A stretch of DNA of 64,000 bases from Nitrospirillum amazonense (GTDB lineage: Bacteria; Pseudomonadota; Alphaproteobacteria; Azospirillales; Azospirillaceae), in NCBI RefSeq assembly GCF_007828035.1, contig NZ_VITV01000004.1, forward strand, positions 511,559 through 575,558. Reading direction: 5' to 3'. Under the pieces are notes generated by a model. The model had not been told where the DNA came from. It searched no databases and saw only the letters and a program-made list of their open reading frames with translations. Each line of letters begins with the position of its first letter. Position 1 is the stretch's first letter. Positions 53,095-61,709 of this stretch are shown here, piece after piece. The position numbers were made by a program, and so were the translations under genes.

Positions 53095-54210
53095 ATGACC
53101 AATGTAGATAACAAGGTCATGAGCCGCGCGGACCTGAACCGCGCCTTGCTGGCCCGCCAGATGCTGCTGTCGCGCCATGCCGCCGGCGTGGTCGCGGCGG
53201 TGGAGGCGACGGCGGGCCTGCAGGCGCAGGAACCCCGCCCGCCCTTCATCGGCCTGTGGTCCCGCCTGCTGGGCTTCCGGCGCGACGACCTCCTGACCGC
53301 CTTGCGTGAACGCCACGTGGTGCGCGCCACCCTGTTGCGCGGCACCCAGCACCTGGTCAGCGCCGCCGACTACGCCGCCTGGCGCGGCCTGATGCAGCCG
53401 ATGCTGACCGCCGCCTTCTTCGGCTTGGGTGACCGCACCCGCCATATCGACCCACTGCCCATCGCCGCCGTGGCCCGACCCTTCATGTCCCTGCCCCGCA
53501 CCTTCAACGACCTGCGCGCCCATCTGGCCCAGGCCTTCCCGGATGAGACGGACGACCGCGCCATGGGGCACGCGGTGCGCTGCCACCTGCCGCTGGTGAC
53601 GGCGCCGGACGGCGGCCCCTGGGGCATCGCCAACGATCCGCTGTACGTGGCGGCGGAGGAATGGCTGGAGCGACCGGTGGATTTGCAAGGCGACCTGCAG
53701 GGGCTGGTGCGCCGCTATCTCGCCGCCTTCGGCCCCGCCACCCCCGCCGACATGCAGGCCTGGTGCGGGCTGAAGGGATTGAAGCCGGTGCTGGAGTCCA
53801 TGGCGGCGGAACTGGTGGTGCTGCGGGATGAGAAGGGCAAGGCGCTGTGGGACCTGCCCGACGCGCCCCGTCCACCGCCGGAGACGCCGGCGCCCGTCCG
53901 CTACGTGCCCGCTTTCGACAACCTCATCCTGGCCCACGCCGACCGCACCCGTATCGTGGATGAGGCCTGGCGCCCCCGCATCGTGTCCAAGAACCTGCAG
54001 GTCGCCGCCACCTTCCTGGTGGACGGCTTCGTCGCCGGCATCTGGAAGACGGCGCGCAAGGCCAAGCTGGCCACCCTGACGCTGGAGCCCTTCGTTCCCC
54101 TCGCCACCGTTGATGAGGCGGCCTTGCGCGAGGAAGGGGAGGCGCTGCTGCGCTTCCTGGAACCGGATGCACCGGCGGTGGAGGTGAAGGTGGTGCCCCC
54201 ATCTTCCTAG
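53095..54210 (+). CDS. AlkZ-superfamily winged-helix DNA glycosylase-like protein
   Basis: A 371-residue HTH_42-family protein. AlkZ/YcaQ-type glycosylases unhook interstrand crosslinks or remove alkylated bases using a Q-x-Q or Q-x-D motif; here GLQAQEPRPPF gives Q-A-Q near residue 44. Further family features are LRGTQHLVSAADY and FDNLILAHADRTRI. GGAGG precedes the ATG by 9 bases. Substrate specificity cannot be deduced. Confidence 0.8.
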   Translation: MTNVDNKVMSRADLNRALLARQMLLSRHAAGVVAAVEATAGLQAQEPRPPFIGLWSRLLGFRRDDLLTALRERHVVRATLLRGTQHLVSAADYAAWRGLMQPMLTAAFFGLGDRTRHIDPLPIAAVARPFMSLPRTFNDLRAHLAQAFPDETDDRAMGHAVRCHLPLVTAPDGGPWGIANDPLYVAAEEWLERPVDLQGDLQGLVRRYLAAFGPATPADMQAWCGLKGLKPVLESMAAELVVLRDEKGKALWDLPDAPRPPPETPAPVRYVPAFDNLILAHADRTRIVDEAWRPRIVSKNLQVAATFLVDGFVAGIWKTARKAKLATLTLEPFVPLATVDEAALREEGEALLRFLEPDAPAVEVKVVPPSS

Positions 54211-54259
54211 TCCCATGGTCCGTGTTGCGCCGCGGCGCCTTGGGGCGGACCCTGCCGTC

Positions 54260-55942
54260 ATGGACTTCACCTTCGCCATCGCCGAGCTGGCGGGCGCCGT
54301 CGCCCTGCTGCTGTGGGGCGTGCACATGGTGCAAACCGGTGTGCAGCGCGCCTTCGGCGCCCGGCTGCGCGCGGTCCTGGGCCGGGCGCTGGCCAACCGG
54401 TTCCAGGCCTTCCTCGTGGGCATGGGCGTCACGGCGCTGCTGCAAAGCAGTACGGCCACCGGCCTGATGGTCTCCGGCTTCGTGGCCGGCGGGCTGGTGG
54501 ATCTGGTGCCGGCCCTGGCCGTCATGCTGGGCGCCAATGTGGGCACCACCCTGATCGTTCAGGCCCTGTCCTTCAACGTCGCCTCCATCGCTCCGGTGCT
54601 GATCCTGGTGGGCTTCCTACTGTTCCGCCGGGGCGTCAGCCCATCGCGCGACATGGGCCGCGCCTTCATCGGCCTGGGCCTCATGCTCATGGCCCTGCAC
54701 CAGTTGCTGGCGATCATAGCGCCCTATGAGGATGCGCCCAGCCTGCGCATGATCCTGGGCGCCATTGCCACCGAACCGGTGGTGGATGTCATCCTGGCGG
54801 CGGCGCTGACCTGGGCCGCCCATTCCAGCGTGGCGGTGGTGCTGCTGACCATGTCGCTGGCGGCGCAGGGGGCCGTGCCGCCCCACGCCGCCTTCGCCCT
54901 GGTATTGGGCGCCAACCTGGGTACCGCCATCAACCCGGTGCTGGAGGGGGCCGCCGGCAACGACCCCGCCGCCCGGCGCCTGCCCTTAGGCAACCTGCTG
55001 AACCGGGCGGCGGCGGTGCTGCTGGGTCTGGCGGCGCTCGGGCACCTCGGCCCCCTGATGGTGGGGCTGGAGCCGGACGTGACCCGGGCGGTGGCCGATT
55101 TCCACACCCTATTCAACCTGGCGGTGGCGCTGCTGTGCTTCCCCTTGCTGCCGTTCTACGCTCGGCTGCTGGCCCGCCTGCTGCCGGCCAGGATGGATGC
55201 GGCCGACCCGGGCCGTCCGCTCTACCTCGACCCGTCGGCCCAGGACACGCCGGTGGTGGCCCTGGGCAACGCCGCGCGAGAGGCCCTGCGCCTGGTGGAT
55301 GTGCTGGAGGCCATGCTGCAGGGCCTGCGCGACGCGCTGGACGACGGTGATCGGCGCCGCATCGCCGAGACCAAGCGCATGGACGACGTGTTGGATCGGC
55401 TGAACACTGCCATCAAGGCCTATCTCTCCGCCCTGGACAGCGACGCCCTGTCGGACGCGGATCAGCGTCGGGCGCTGGAAATCCTGACCTTCGCCATGAA
55501 TATGGAACACGCGGGCGACGTGGTGGACCGCAACCTGATGGGTCTGGCGCGCAAGCGGCTGAAGCGCGGGCTGGTCTTCTCGGCCGAGGGGCAGCGGGAC
55601 CTGCTGGCCATGGTCGACAGCCTGATCGTCAATCTACGCACGGCGGGCTCGCTGTTCATGACCGGCGACGCCCGCGCCGCTCGCCTGCTGGCCGGCGAGA
55701 AAGAGGCGTTCCGCCGGCGCGAGAACGAGGCCACCACCGCCCACTTCGCCCGCCTCAGCGCCGGCCGGGTGGACAGCGCGGAAACCAGCGCCCTGCATCT
55801 GGACCTGCTGCGCGACCTGAAACGGGTGAACACCCATCTGGTGGAAGCGGCGGCCTATCCCGTCCTGGAACGCTCCGGCGACCTGCTGCCCAGCCGGCTG
55901 AAAGGGCGTCAGCCGGCGGATACGCGGGAGGACGGGGACTGA
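54260..55942 (+). CDS. Na+/phosphate cotransporter family protein with PhoU-like tail
   Basis: A 560-residue NptA/YjbB-like transporter. Two inverted membrane halves carry the substrate motifs ALLQSSTATGLMV and TWAAHSSVAVVLL; the C-terminal 220 residues form PhoU-like helices (NMEHAGDVVDRNLM). Such proteins export or import phosphate. The start at 54260 (MDFTFAIAEL) begins the first membrane helix; an earlier ATG at 54215 lacks a ribosome site. It is directly convergent with the serine hydrolase. Confidence 0.88.
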   Translation: MDFTFAIAELAGAVALLLWGVHMVQTGVQRAFGARLRAVLGRALANRFQAFLVGMGVTALLQSSTATGLMVSGFVAGGLVDLVPALAVMLGANVGTTLIVQALSFNVASIAPVLILVGFLLFRRGVSPSRDMGRAFIGLGLMLMALHQLLAIIAPYEDAPSLRMILGAIATEPVVDVILAAALTWAAHSSVAVVLLTMSLAAQGAVPPHAAFALVLGANLGTAINPVLEGAAGNDPAARRLPLGNLLNRAAAVLLGLAALGHLGPLMVGLEPDVTRAVADFHTLFNLAVALLCFPLLPFYARLLARLLPARMDAADPGRPLYLDPSAQDTPVVALGNAAREALRLVDVLEAMLQGLRDALDDGDRRRIAETKRMDDVLDRLNTAIKAYLSALDSDALSDADQRRALEILTFAMNMEHAGDVVDRNLMGLARKRLKRGLVFSAEGQRDLLAMVDSLIVNLRTAGSLFMTGDARAARLLAGEKEAFRRRENEATTAHFARLSAGRVDSAETSALHLDLLRDLKRVNTHLVEAAAYPVLERSGDLLPSRLKGRQPADTREDGD

Positions 55943-57196
55943 TCACTTATCCCATTCGCGGATTACCGCCAGCCATAGGGCCAGCGTCTCCGAATGCGGG
56001 CTGGTCAGGGGCAGGTTGTCGGTTTTGACCGAGGTCTGGACCATGACCAGCTTGGTCTTGGGATCGACGAAGATGTATTGGCCCTCGGCACCTAAAAGCG
56101 CGAACAGCCGGCGCCCGTCGGGGCTGACCTTGGGGGGCAGCACCCAGACTTGGTAGCCGTAGCCGTAAAGGTGCGCCGCCGTGCCCGACGCCACCTGCGC
56201 ATCGGCCGGGTCCAGGGTGGTGGCGGCCAACAGCCAGTCTTTGGGGATCAACTGCTTGCCCTCCCAGGCGCCGTCGTGGGCCAGCAGGCGGCCCAGGCGG
56301 CCATAATCGCGCAGGGTGGCGTTGAAGCCGGAACAGCCGATCTCCTGCCCGCTGGCGTCCACCTCCCACCGCGCATCCACCTCCGCCCCCATGGGCTGCC
56401 AGACCTTGGCGGTCAGATAATCGGACAGGGACTGGCCGGTGGCGTGACGCACCACCGTGGCCAGCGCCTCACTATCACCGCAGGAATATTGAAAATGGCT
56501 GCCGGCAGGGGTGGCACGGCTGTATTTGGCCAGCGCCGTCCCTTCGTCCACCCCGCTGTGTATGTCCTGGAACAGGCCATGCGGATCAGCCTGCTCAAAG
56601 GCCACGCCGGATGACATCTGCAGCAGCGCCTTCAGCGGCGTCTGGCCATAGGCGCTGCCCTTCAGGGTGGGGACGTAGGCCTCGGCCGGATCGCCGATAC
56701 CCTTGACGCGGCCGTCGGCGATGGCGGCCCCCAGCAGCAGGCTGACCAGCGTCTTGGCCATGGATTGCGAGGTGAAGCGGTCCTTGTCCGTGCGGCCGTA
56801 CTGGTAACGCTCCACCAGGATGGTGTCGTCCTTCAGGATCAGCAGGCCGGTGGCCGGCACCCGCGCCATATAGTCCGCCAGGCCCAGCACCGGCCCGTCC
56901 TTCACGTGCAGGATGTCGGGCACGTAGTGCAGTTCCGGTTCCGCCGACGCCCGCTTGAAGGTCCAGGGCTTGGCCGCCGCCGGCAGGGTGTGGGTCTTCA
57001 CCAGGCTGTCGTAATGGCTGAAGCCCCAGACCATGTGGGGCTTCTCATACCAGTTGTCCCAGGTGCCGGCGGGATAGCCTTCCGCCTGGCCATAGGCGGC
57101 GGCGTCGGGGCCGCCGGGCTCGAAGGTCTGGGCCTTTGCGGAAGGGGGCAGCAGTGACGCCGCTAGCGCGGCGAGGATCAATCCGGCACGGCGCAT
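55943..57196 (-). CDS. Exported class-C beta-lactamase-like serine hydrolase
   Basis: A 417-residue esterase/amidase of the 6-aminohexanoate-dimer hydrolase type. After a signal peptide (LILAALAASLLPPSAKA), the catalytic S145-M-A-K148 lies in TSQSMAKTL. The second motif reads FQYSCGDSE in place of Y-x-N and the third LLGAEGQY in place of K-T-G. The ATG overlaps the stop of the MarR gene (TGATG), so it is the likely target of that regulator. Confidence 0.85.
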   Translation of the reverse strand: MRRAGLILAALAASLLPPSAKAQTFEPGGPDAAAYGQAEGYPAGTWDNWYEKPHMVWGFSHYDSLVKTHTLPAAAKPWTFKRASAEPELHYVPDILHVKDGPVLGLADYMARVPATGLLILKDDTILVERYQYGRTDKDRFTSQSMAKTLVSLLLGAAIADGRVKGIGDPAEAYVPTLKGSAYGQTPLKALLQMSSGVAFEQADPHGLFQDIHSGVDEGTALAKYSRATPAGSHFQYSCGDSEALATVVRHATGQSLSDYLTAKVWQPMGAEVDARWEVDASGQEIGCSGFNATLRDYGRLGRLLAHDGAWEGKQLIPKDWLLAATTLDPADAQVASGTAAHLYGYGYQVWVLPPKVSPDGRRLFALLGAEGQYIFVDPKTKLVMVQTSVKTDNLPLTSPHSETLALWLAVIREWDK

Positions 57197-57684
57197 CAGG
57201 TATCCCCTTCTTCAGATATCGGGTTGTCGGACCCCGGATCGGCGTCGGCCAGCCTGTCCATCAGGCCGGCCGCCAAGCGCAGCAGCTCGCGCTCCGTCGG
57301 GGTCAGGGTGGTGATCATGGCGCGGGCCAGGGCGGTGCGCCGGCCGTGCACATCGCCGAACAGGGCCTGGCGGCCGGTATCGGTGATCTCGATACGCACC
57401 TGGCGGCGGTCCACTGCGTCTGGCCGGCGGGCGATGTGGCCCTGGCCTTCCAGATCAGCCAGCAGCCGGGTCAGCGACTGCGGCTGGATGCGCAGATAGG
57501 CGGCCAGCGCCGTGGCCGTGGCCGGCCCTTCACGATGCAGTTGGCCCAGCACGCCCAGCTTGGTCGTGCTCATACCCTCCGCCGGTCGGTTGGCCAGCAG
57601 GCGGCGGGACAGGGTGGTGGTGCTGCGGTGCAACCGCCGCGCCGTTTCCAGCGCCGCCGCAAAGACATCGTCGTGCTCGTTCAT
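57196..57684 (-). CDS. MarR-family regulator
   Basis: A 162-residue winged-helix repressor. The recognition helix is IQPQSLTRLLADLEGQGHIA and the wing RRPDAVDRRQVRIEIT, the MarR D-x-R signature. It heads an operon with the serine hydrolase. A perfect palindrome covers the start codon and there is no Shine-Dalgarno, so the message may be leaderless. Confidence 0.9.
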   Translation of the reverse strand: MNEHDDVFAAALETARRLHRSTTTLSRRLLANRPAEGMSTTKLGVLGQLHREGPATATALAAYLRIQPQSLTRLLADLEGQGHIARRPDAVDRRQVRIEITDTGRQALFGDVHGRRTALARAMITTLTPTERELLRLAAGLMDRLADADPGSDNPISEEGDT

Positions 57685-57708
57685 ATACTAAGATATGTCT
57701 TAGTATAT
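57683..57708. promoter_or_regulatory. Palindromic MarR operator overlapping its start codon
   Basis: ATATACTAAGA and TCTTAGTATAT form perfect 11-bp arms with a TATG centre. The proximal arm contains the complement of the ATG. TATACT in the distal arm could serve as -10 for a leaderless transcript. Confidence 0.7.
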
Positions 57709-57767
57709 AACGGGAGTCAACGGGCGATTTCGGCGGTATTATGATGACAGAAAGAAAGATGATCTTA

Positions 57768-58481
57768 TCAATTTTCCGCAACGCCGTTCGCCTGCCAGCG
57801 TCGGCGCATATCCTCCAGCCAGCGGCCGCGCAGGGCGGCGGGGCGGTCGGGATAGCGCTCGTCGAGGAAGTCGGCGGCCGTCACCCGGTCGGTGCGGAAG
57901 TGGCGGAAGTCTTGGCGCAGCTCGCACCACGCCACCAGCAGGCGCACGGTCTGGAAATAGGCGACGGTGACGGGCCAGACGGTGCGGTCGCTGGGCCGGC
58001 CCAGCTCGTCGGCGTAACTCAGGCGGATCTTACGCCCGGCATGGATCCACGTGCGGGTGCGGGCCATGTCCAGGCTGTCCGGCGTGCTGGCCGGCCGCCG
58101 GGGCGGCATGCGCGTCGCCGGCTCCAACACATAGGGGCGCAGGCGATCAGGCACGGCGGCGGCGATCTTGGCGATCAGGTCCTGGGCCGCCCGCGCCAGG
58201 GCGGGGTCGGCCTGGGTGCTGACCCATTGCGCACCCAGCACGGCAGCCTCGATCTCATCCGGGGTCAGCATCAGGGGCGGCAGGTCGTACCCCTCCTCCA
58301 GCACATAGCCGATGCCGGCCTCCCCCCGGATGGGCACGCGCTGGGCCATCAGGTCGGCAATGTCGCGATAGACGGTGCGCTTGGACGTCTCCAGTTCCGC
58401 CGCGATGGCGTCGGCCGTCAGGGGGCGCCGCGTGCGGCGCAGGATCTGGATGATCTGGAACAGGCGGTCGGCGCGTCTCAT
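57768..58481 (-). CDS. YafY-type WYL-domain transcriptional regulator
   Basis: A 237-residue regulator: N-terminal HTH_11 (RADRLFQIIQILRRTRRPLT, SKRTVYRDIADL) and a WYL domain (RLLVAWCELRQDFRHFRTDR). WYL proteins sense ligands such as nucleic acid pieces or small molecules. It is divergent from a GST-like gene with a palindrome between them, suggesting mutual control. Confidence 0.88.
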   Translation of the reverse strand: MRRADRLFQIIQILRRTRRPLTADAIAAELETSKRTVYRDIADLMAQRVPIRGEAGIGYVLEEGYDLPPLMLTPDEIEAAVLGAQWVSTQADPALARAAQDLIAKIAAAVPDRLRPYVLEPATRMPPRRPASTPDSLDMARTRTWIHAGRKIRLSYADELGRPSDRTVWPVTVAYFQTVRLLVAWCELRQDFRHFRTDRVTAADFLDERYPDRPAALRGRWLEDMRRRWQANGVAEN

Positions 58482-58501
58482 AGGGGCATCCTGGTGTCAC
58501 G

Positions 58502-58525
58502 CTGCTGACAGCATGTTGGCAGCAG
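58502..58525. promoter_or_regulatory. Imperfect palindrome between the WYL regulator and the GST gene
   Basis: Halves CTGCTGACAGCA and TGTTGGCAGCAG are complementary at 10 of 12 positions. Located in the 113-bp divergent region; the obvious candidate ligand is the WYL regulator. Confidence 0.5.
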
Positions 58526-58594
58526 GATGGCAGTAGAACGGGGCCATCCACAAGCCACCGTGCCCCAAGCCACCACCCCTCGAGGAAGACCGCC

Positions 58595-59356
58595 ATGACC
58601 GCCACCCAGAGCAACCCCCGCCAGCCGATTTCCCTCTACACCGGCGGCGCCCTGTTCGGCCTGCCCGACGCCAGCCCCTTCTGCATCAAGGCGGAGGTGC
58701 AGCTGAAAATGGCCGGGGTGCCCTATGTGAAGGCCCAGGGCATGCCCGACCAGGGTCCCAAGGGGCAGATCCCGTATATCGAGGATGAGGGGCGGCGGCT
58801 GGGCGACAGCACCTTCATCCGCGCCCATATCGAGAAGACCTACGGCGTGGATCTGGACGCCGGCCTCACGCCCCAGCAGCGGGCCCTGTCCTGGACCATC
58901 GAGCGTCTGCTGGAAAACCAGCTGTACTGGACCGTGGTCTACAGCCGCTGGCTGATTCCAGAGAACTTCGCCAAGGGCCCGGCCCAGTTCTTCAACCGCG
59001 TGCCGGAAGCCGTGCGGGAAACCCTGCGTCAGCAGGTGCTGGAGCGGGTGACCAACAATGTGCGCGCCGCCGGTCCCGGGCGTCATTCGGATGCGGAGAT
59101 CGCGGATCTCTGCGACCGCTCCCTATCCGCCCTGTCCCTGCTGCTGGGCGACCAGCCTTATTTCATGGGGGAGCGGGCCACAGCGGTGGACGCCATGGCG
59201 CTGGGCGTGCTGGCCAGCCTGTTGACGCCCTACTTCGATACGGAGGTGCGCCGCCGTGTGCTGAAATATCCCAACCTGCTGGCCTACACCGACCGCCTGA
59301 TGGCGGAATTCTATCCTGATTTCGCCTGGGAACCGGCGGTCGCGGCGGCGGCGTAA
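58595..59356 (+). CDS. Glutathione S-transferase-like protein
   Basis: A 253-residue GST-fold protein. The thioredoxin-like N-terminus contains DASPFCIKAEVQLKMAGVPY with a Ser-Pro-Phe-Cys site and the cis-Pro region KGQIPYIEDEG, followed by GDSTFIRAHIEK. The C-terminal helical domain resembles the metaxin/failed-axon-connection type. Enzymatic activity is unproven. Confidence 0.82.
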   Translation: MTATQSNPRQPISLYTGGALFGLPDASPFCIKAEVQLKMAGVPYVKAQGMPDQGPKGQIPYIEDEGRRLGDSTFIRAHIEKTYGVDLDAGLTPQQRALSWTIERLLENQLYWTVVYSRWLIPENFAKGPAQFFNRVPEAVRETLRQQVLERVTNNVRAAGPGRHSDAEIADLCDRSLSALSLLLGDQPYFMGERATAVDAMALGVLASLLTPYFDTEVRRRVLKYPNLLAYTDRLMAEFYPDFAWEPAVAAAA

Positions 59357-59421
59357 GGGAACCGCCGCCAGCTTCGCCTGTTGGGGCCCTGCCTCCATAA
59401 CCCCAAGGAAGCAGGGCACCC

Positions 59422-61221
59422 ATGCTGGTTCAGCCGGTGGATTATTTCCTGGCCGCCTGGTTCGTCCTGGCGCTGGCGTCGGCCGTGTATGTCGGTATCG
59501 ACCAATATCGCCGCAACCCGGAACCGCCGGTGATGAAGTGGGGCTTCATCCTCATCACCCTGTATCTCGGACCCCTCGGCCTTTTGCTGTACGTGCTGGT
59601 CGACAAGGAACCCCGGCCTGGCGCGCATGAGGACTTTATTCGGCCCCTGTGGAAACAGGGGGCCGGTTCCACCATCCACTGCGTGGCGGGGGACGCCACC
59701 GGCATCGTACTGGCGGCCGTGGTGACGGCGGCGTTCGGCCTGCCCATGTGGCTGGACCTGATCGTGGAATATCTGTCCGGCTTCGCCATGGGGCTGTTCA
59801 TCTTCCAGTCGCTGTTCATGCGGTCGGCCATGGGCGGCGGCTATTGGCAGAACGTGCGTGGCAGCTTCCTGCCTGAATTCATCAGCATGAACTTCATGAT
59901 GGCCGGCATGGCACCGGTCATGTGCTTCCTGATGATGGGGCGCGACATGCGCGCCATGGAACCGGCGGAACTGCTCTTCTGGGGCACCATGGCGTTGGGC
60001 GTCGGCGCGGGGTTCGTCACGGCCTATCCCGCCAATGTCTGGATGGTGGCCCGGGGGATGAAGCATGGGCTGATGACCCAGCGGGAAGGAAGCCACCATC
60101 ATCATGAGATGAAATCAGATGCCACCGCTTCCCAGGTGGCGGCGCTGGGTGGTGTGTCGCTGCTGGCGCTGGTCATCGGCATGGTGGCGCCGGCCAACTG
60201 GCTGAACCTCGACGTGTCGGCGCGCGATGTGGGTGGGACCATAATGCCGCCCGGCATGGTCATGGACCGCGACACGCCGGCCGAAGCGATGCGCGACATG
60301 GCCGCCGTGGATCCGCGCCGGGTGACGGTGGCTTTTGGTATCGACACCATGGGCGACCGTGAGTTGCCCTACCGGCTGGAGGACGGGGTGAAGGTCTTCG
60401 ACCTGCGCGCGTCCGTCATCCGCTGGACCATCCTTCCCGGCGTCACCGTTGACGCCTATGCCTATAACGGCCAGGTCCCCGGGCCGCGCATCCATATCCG
60501 GCAGGGTGACCGGGTGCGCATCAACGTCACCAACGCCCTGCCGGAACCCACCACCGTCCATTGGCACGGCCTGACGGTTCCCAACGCCATGGATGGGCCA
60601 GCCTGGGTGACGCAGCCGCCCATCCCGCCCGGCGGGCGGTTCAGCTACGAATTCACGGCTGGCCAGCACGGCACCTACTTCTACCACCCGCACGCCAACC
60701 CCGACCGCACGCAGGCCCTGGGGCTGTACGGCGCGCTGATCATCGACCCCGCCGACCCCAAGGACGAGGTGCCGGCCGACCATGACTATGTGATCCAGCT
60801 GCAGGAATGGTTGCGACGCGACGGGCTGACCTTCCCCGCCATGCCCATGGACGGGGGCCACCCCAACTATTTCACCATCAACGGCCGATCCTACCCCGCC
60901 ACGGAAACGGTGCATATGAAGGTGGGCGAAACGCTGAAGGTGCGTTTCATCGGCACCAACACCGGCTTCATCCACCCCATGCACATCCACGGCGGGCCCT
61001 TCCTTGTGGTGGGCCGCGACGGCCAGACCCTGCCCCCGGCAGCCCGGTATGAGGCGGACACCGTGAATGTGGGGCCCGGTCAGCGCTACGACGTCATCTG
61101 GACGGCGCGCCTGCCGGGGAAATGGCTGATCCACTGCCATATTCCCCACCACACCACCAACAACAACACCGAATCGCGGGGTGGTGGCGGGTTGATGGTG
61201 GTGATCGACGTTCAGCCTTGA
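59422..61221 (+). CDS. DUF4396 membrane domain fused to multicopper oxidase
   Basis: A 599-residue fusion. Residues 1-215 hold about five membrane helices of DUF4396 type, then a His-rich linker (SHHHHEMK), a sixth helix near 240-260 and a periplasmic multicopper oxidase. Copper sites are complete: HWHG near 380, HPHAN near 422, HPMHIHG near 518 and HCHIPHH near 571. Laccase-like or copper-detoxifying oxidation on the outer face of the inner membrane is inferred. No copper regulator is adjacent. Confidence 0.85.
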   Translation: MLVQPVDYFLAAWFVLALASAVYVGIDQYRRNPEPPVMKWGFILITLYLGPLGLLLYVLVDKEPRPGAHEDFIRPLWKQGAGSTIHCVAGDATGIVLAAVVTAAFGLPMWLDLIVEYLSGFAMGLFIFQSLFMRSAMGGGYWQNVRGSFLPEFISMNFMMAGMAPVMCFLMMGRDMRAMEPAELLFWGTMALGVGAGFVTAYPANVWMVARGMKHGLMTQREGSHHHHEMKSDATASQVAALGGVSLLALVIGMVAPANWLNLDVSARDVGGTIMPPGMVMDRDTPAEAMRDMAAVDPRRVTVAFGIDTMGDRELPYRLEDGVKVFDLRASVIRWTILPGVTVDAYAYNGQVPGPRIHIRQGDRVRINVTNALPEPTTVHWHGLTVPNAMDGPAWVTQPPIPPGGRFSYEFTAGQHGTYFYHPHANPDRTQALGLYGALIIDPADPKDEVPADHDYVIQLQEWLRRDGLTFPAMPMDGGHPNYFTINGRSYPATETVHMKVGETLKVRFIGTNTGFIHPMHIHGGPFLVVGRDGQTLPPAARYEADTVNVGPGQRYDVIWTARLPGKWLIHCHIPHHTTNNNTESRGGGGLMVVIDVQP

Positions 61222-61291
61222 GGGCTGGCTTTCTGAGCCCGCGCGGCGGAAACGGGCGCCCCTTGGGGGGAATGGGGCGCCCGCCGTTCGC

Positions 61292-61696
61292 CTATCCCTC
61301 GCGGAACACCAGTTCCAGAAGGATGGCGCCGCCGCCCGCGCTGGGGGGCGTGCGGATGAACAGGCGCCGTTCCCCCAGGTCGGGAAGGTCCATGGTGGAA
61401 TAGGGGATGGCCAGGCCCTCCAGCTTGGCCCGCATGGCCCAGTAGGCCTCCCCATTTTGGTTATCTCCGGTGTCGTCCATGCGGAAGGCGACGTGGTCCA
61501 GCATCTCCCCCGCCCGGCCTACCGCGGCGCCCGATCCCGGGATCAGGTGCACGATGGGGGCGTCCCCGGCGTATAGCCAGTACCCAGGGAAGTCGAAGGG
61601 CGGGCGATAGCCAGGCCTCAGATCCAGCACCCTCTCCAGGAAGGACCGGGTGCCTTCCAGGTCGGCGGTGCGCAGGGTGGCGTGATCGAGATGCAT
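61292..61696 (-). CDS. VOC/glyoxalase-family protein
   Basis: A 134-residue vicinal-oxygen-chelate protein. The N-terminal LDHATLRTADLEGTRSFLER motif gives the first metal His, MLDHVAFRM a second, and the C-terminal ILLELVF an acidic ligand. The reaction is unknown. It lies 13 bases downstream of the polysaccharide deacetylase gene in the same operon direction. Confidence 0.8.
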   Translation of the reverse strand: MHLDHATLRTADLEGTRSFLERVLDLRPGYRPPFDFPGYWLYAGDAPIVHLIPGSGAAVGRAGEMLDHVAFRMDDTGDNQNGEAYWAMRAKLEGLAIPYSTMDLPDLGERRLFIRTPPSAGGGAILLELVFREG

Positions 61697-61709
61697 GACC
61701 GCCCCCGCC

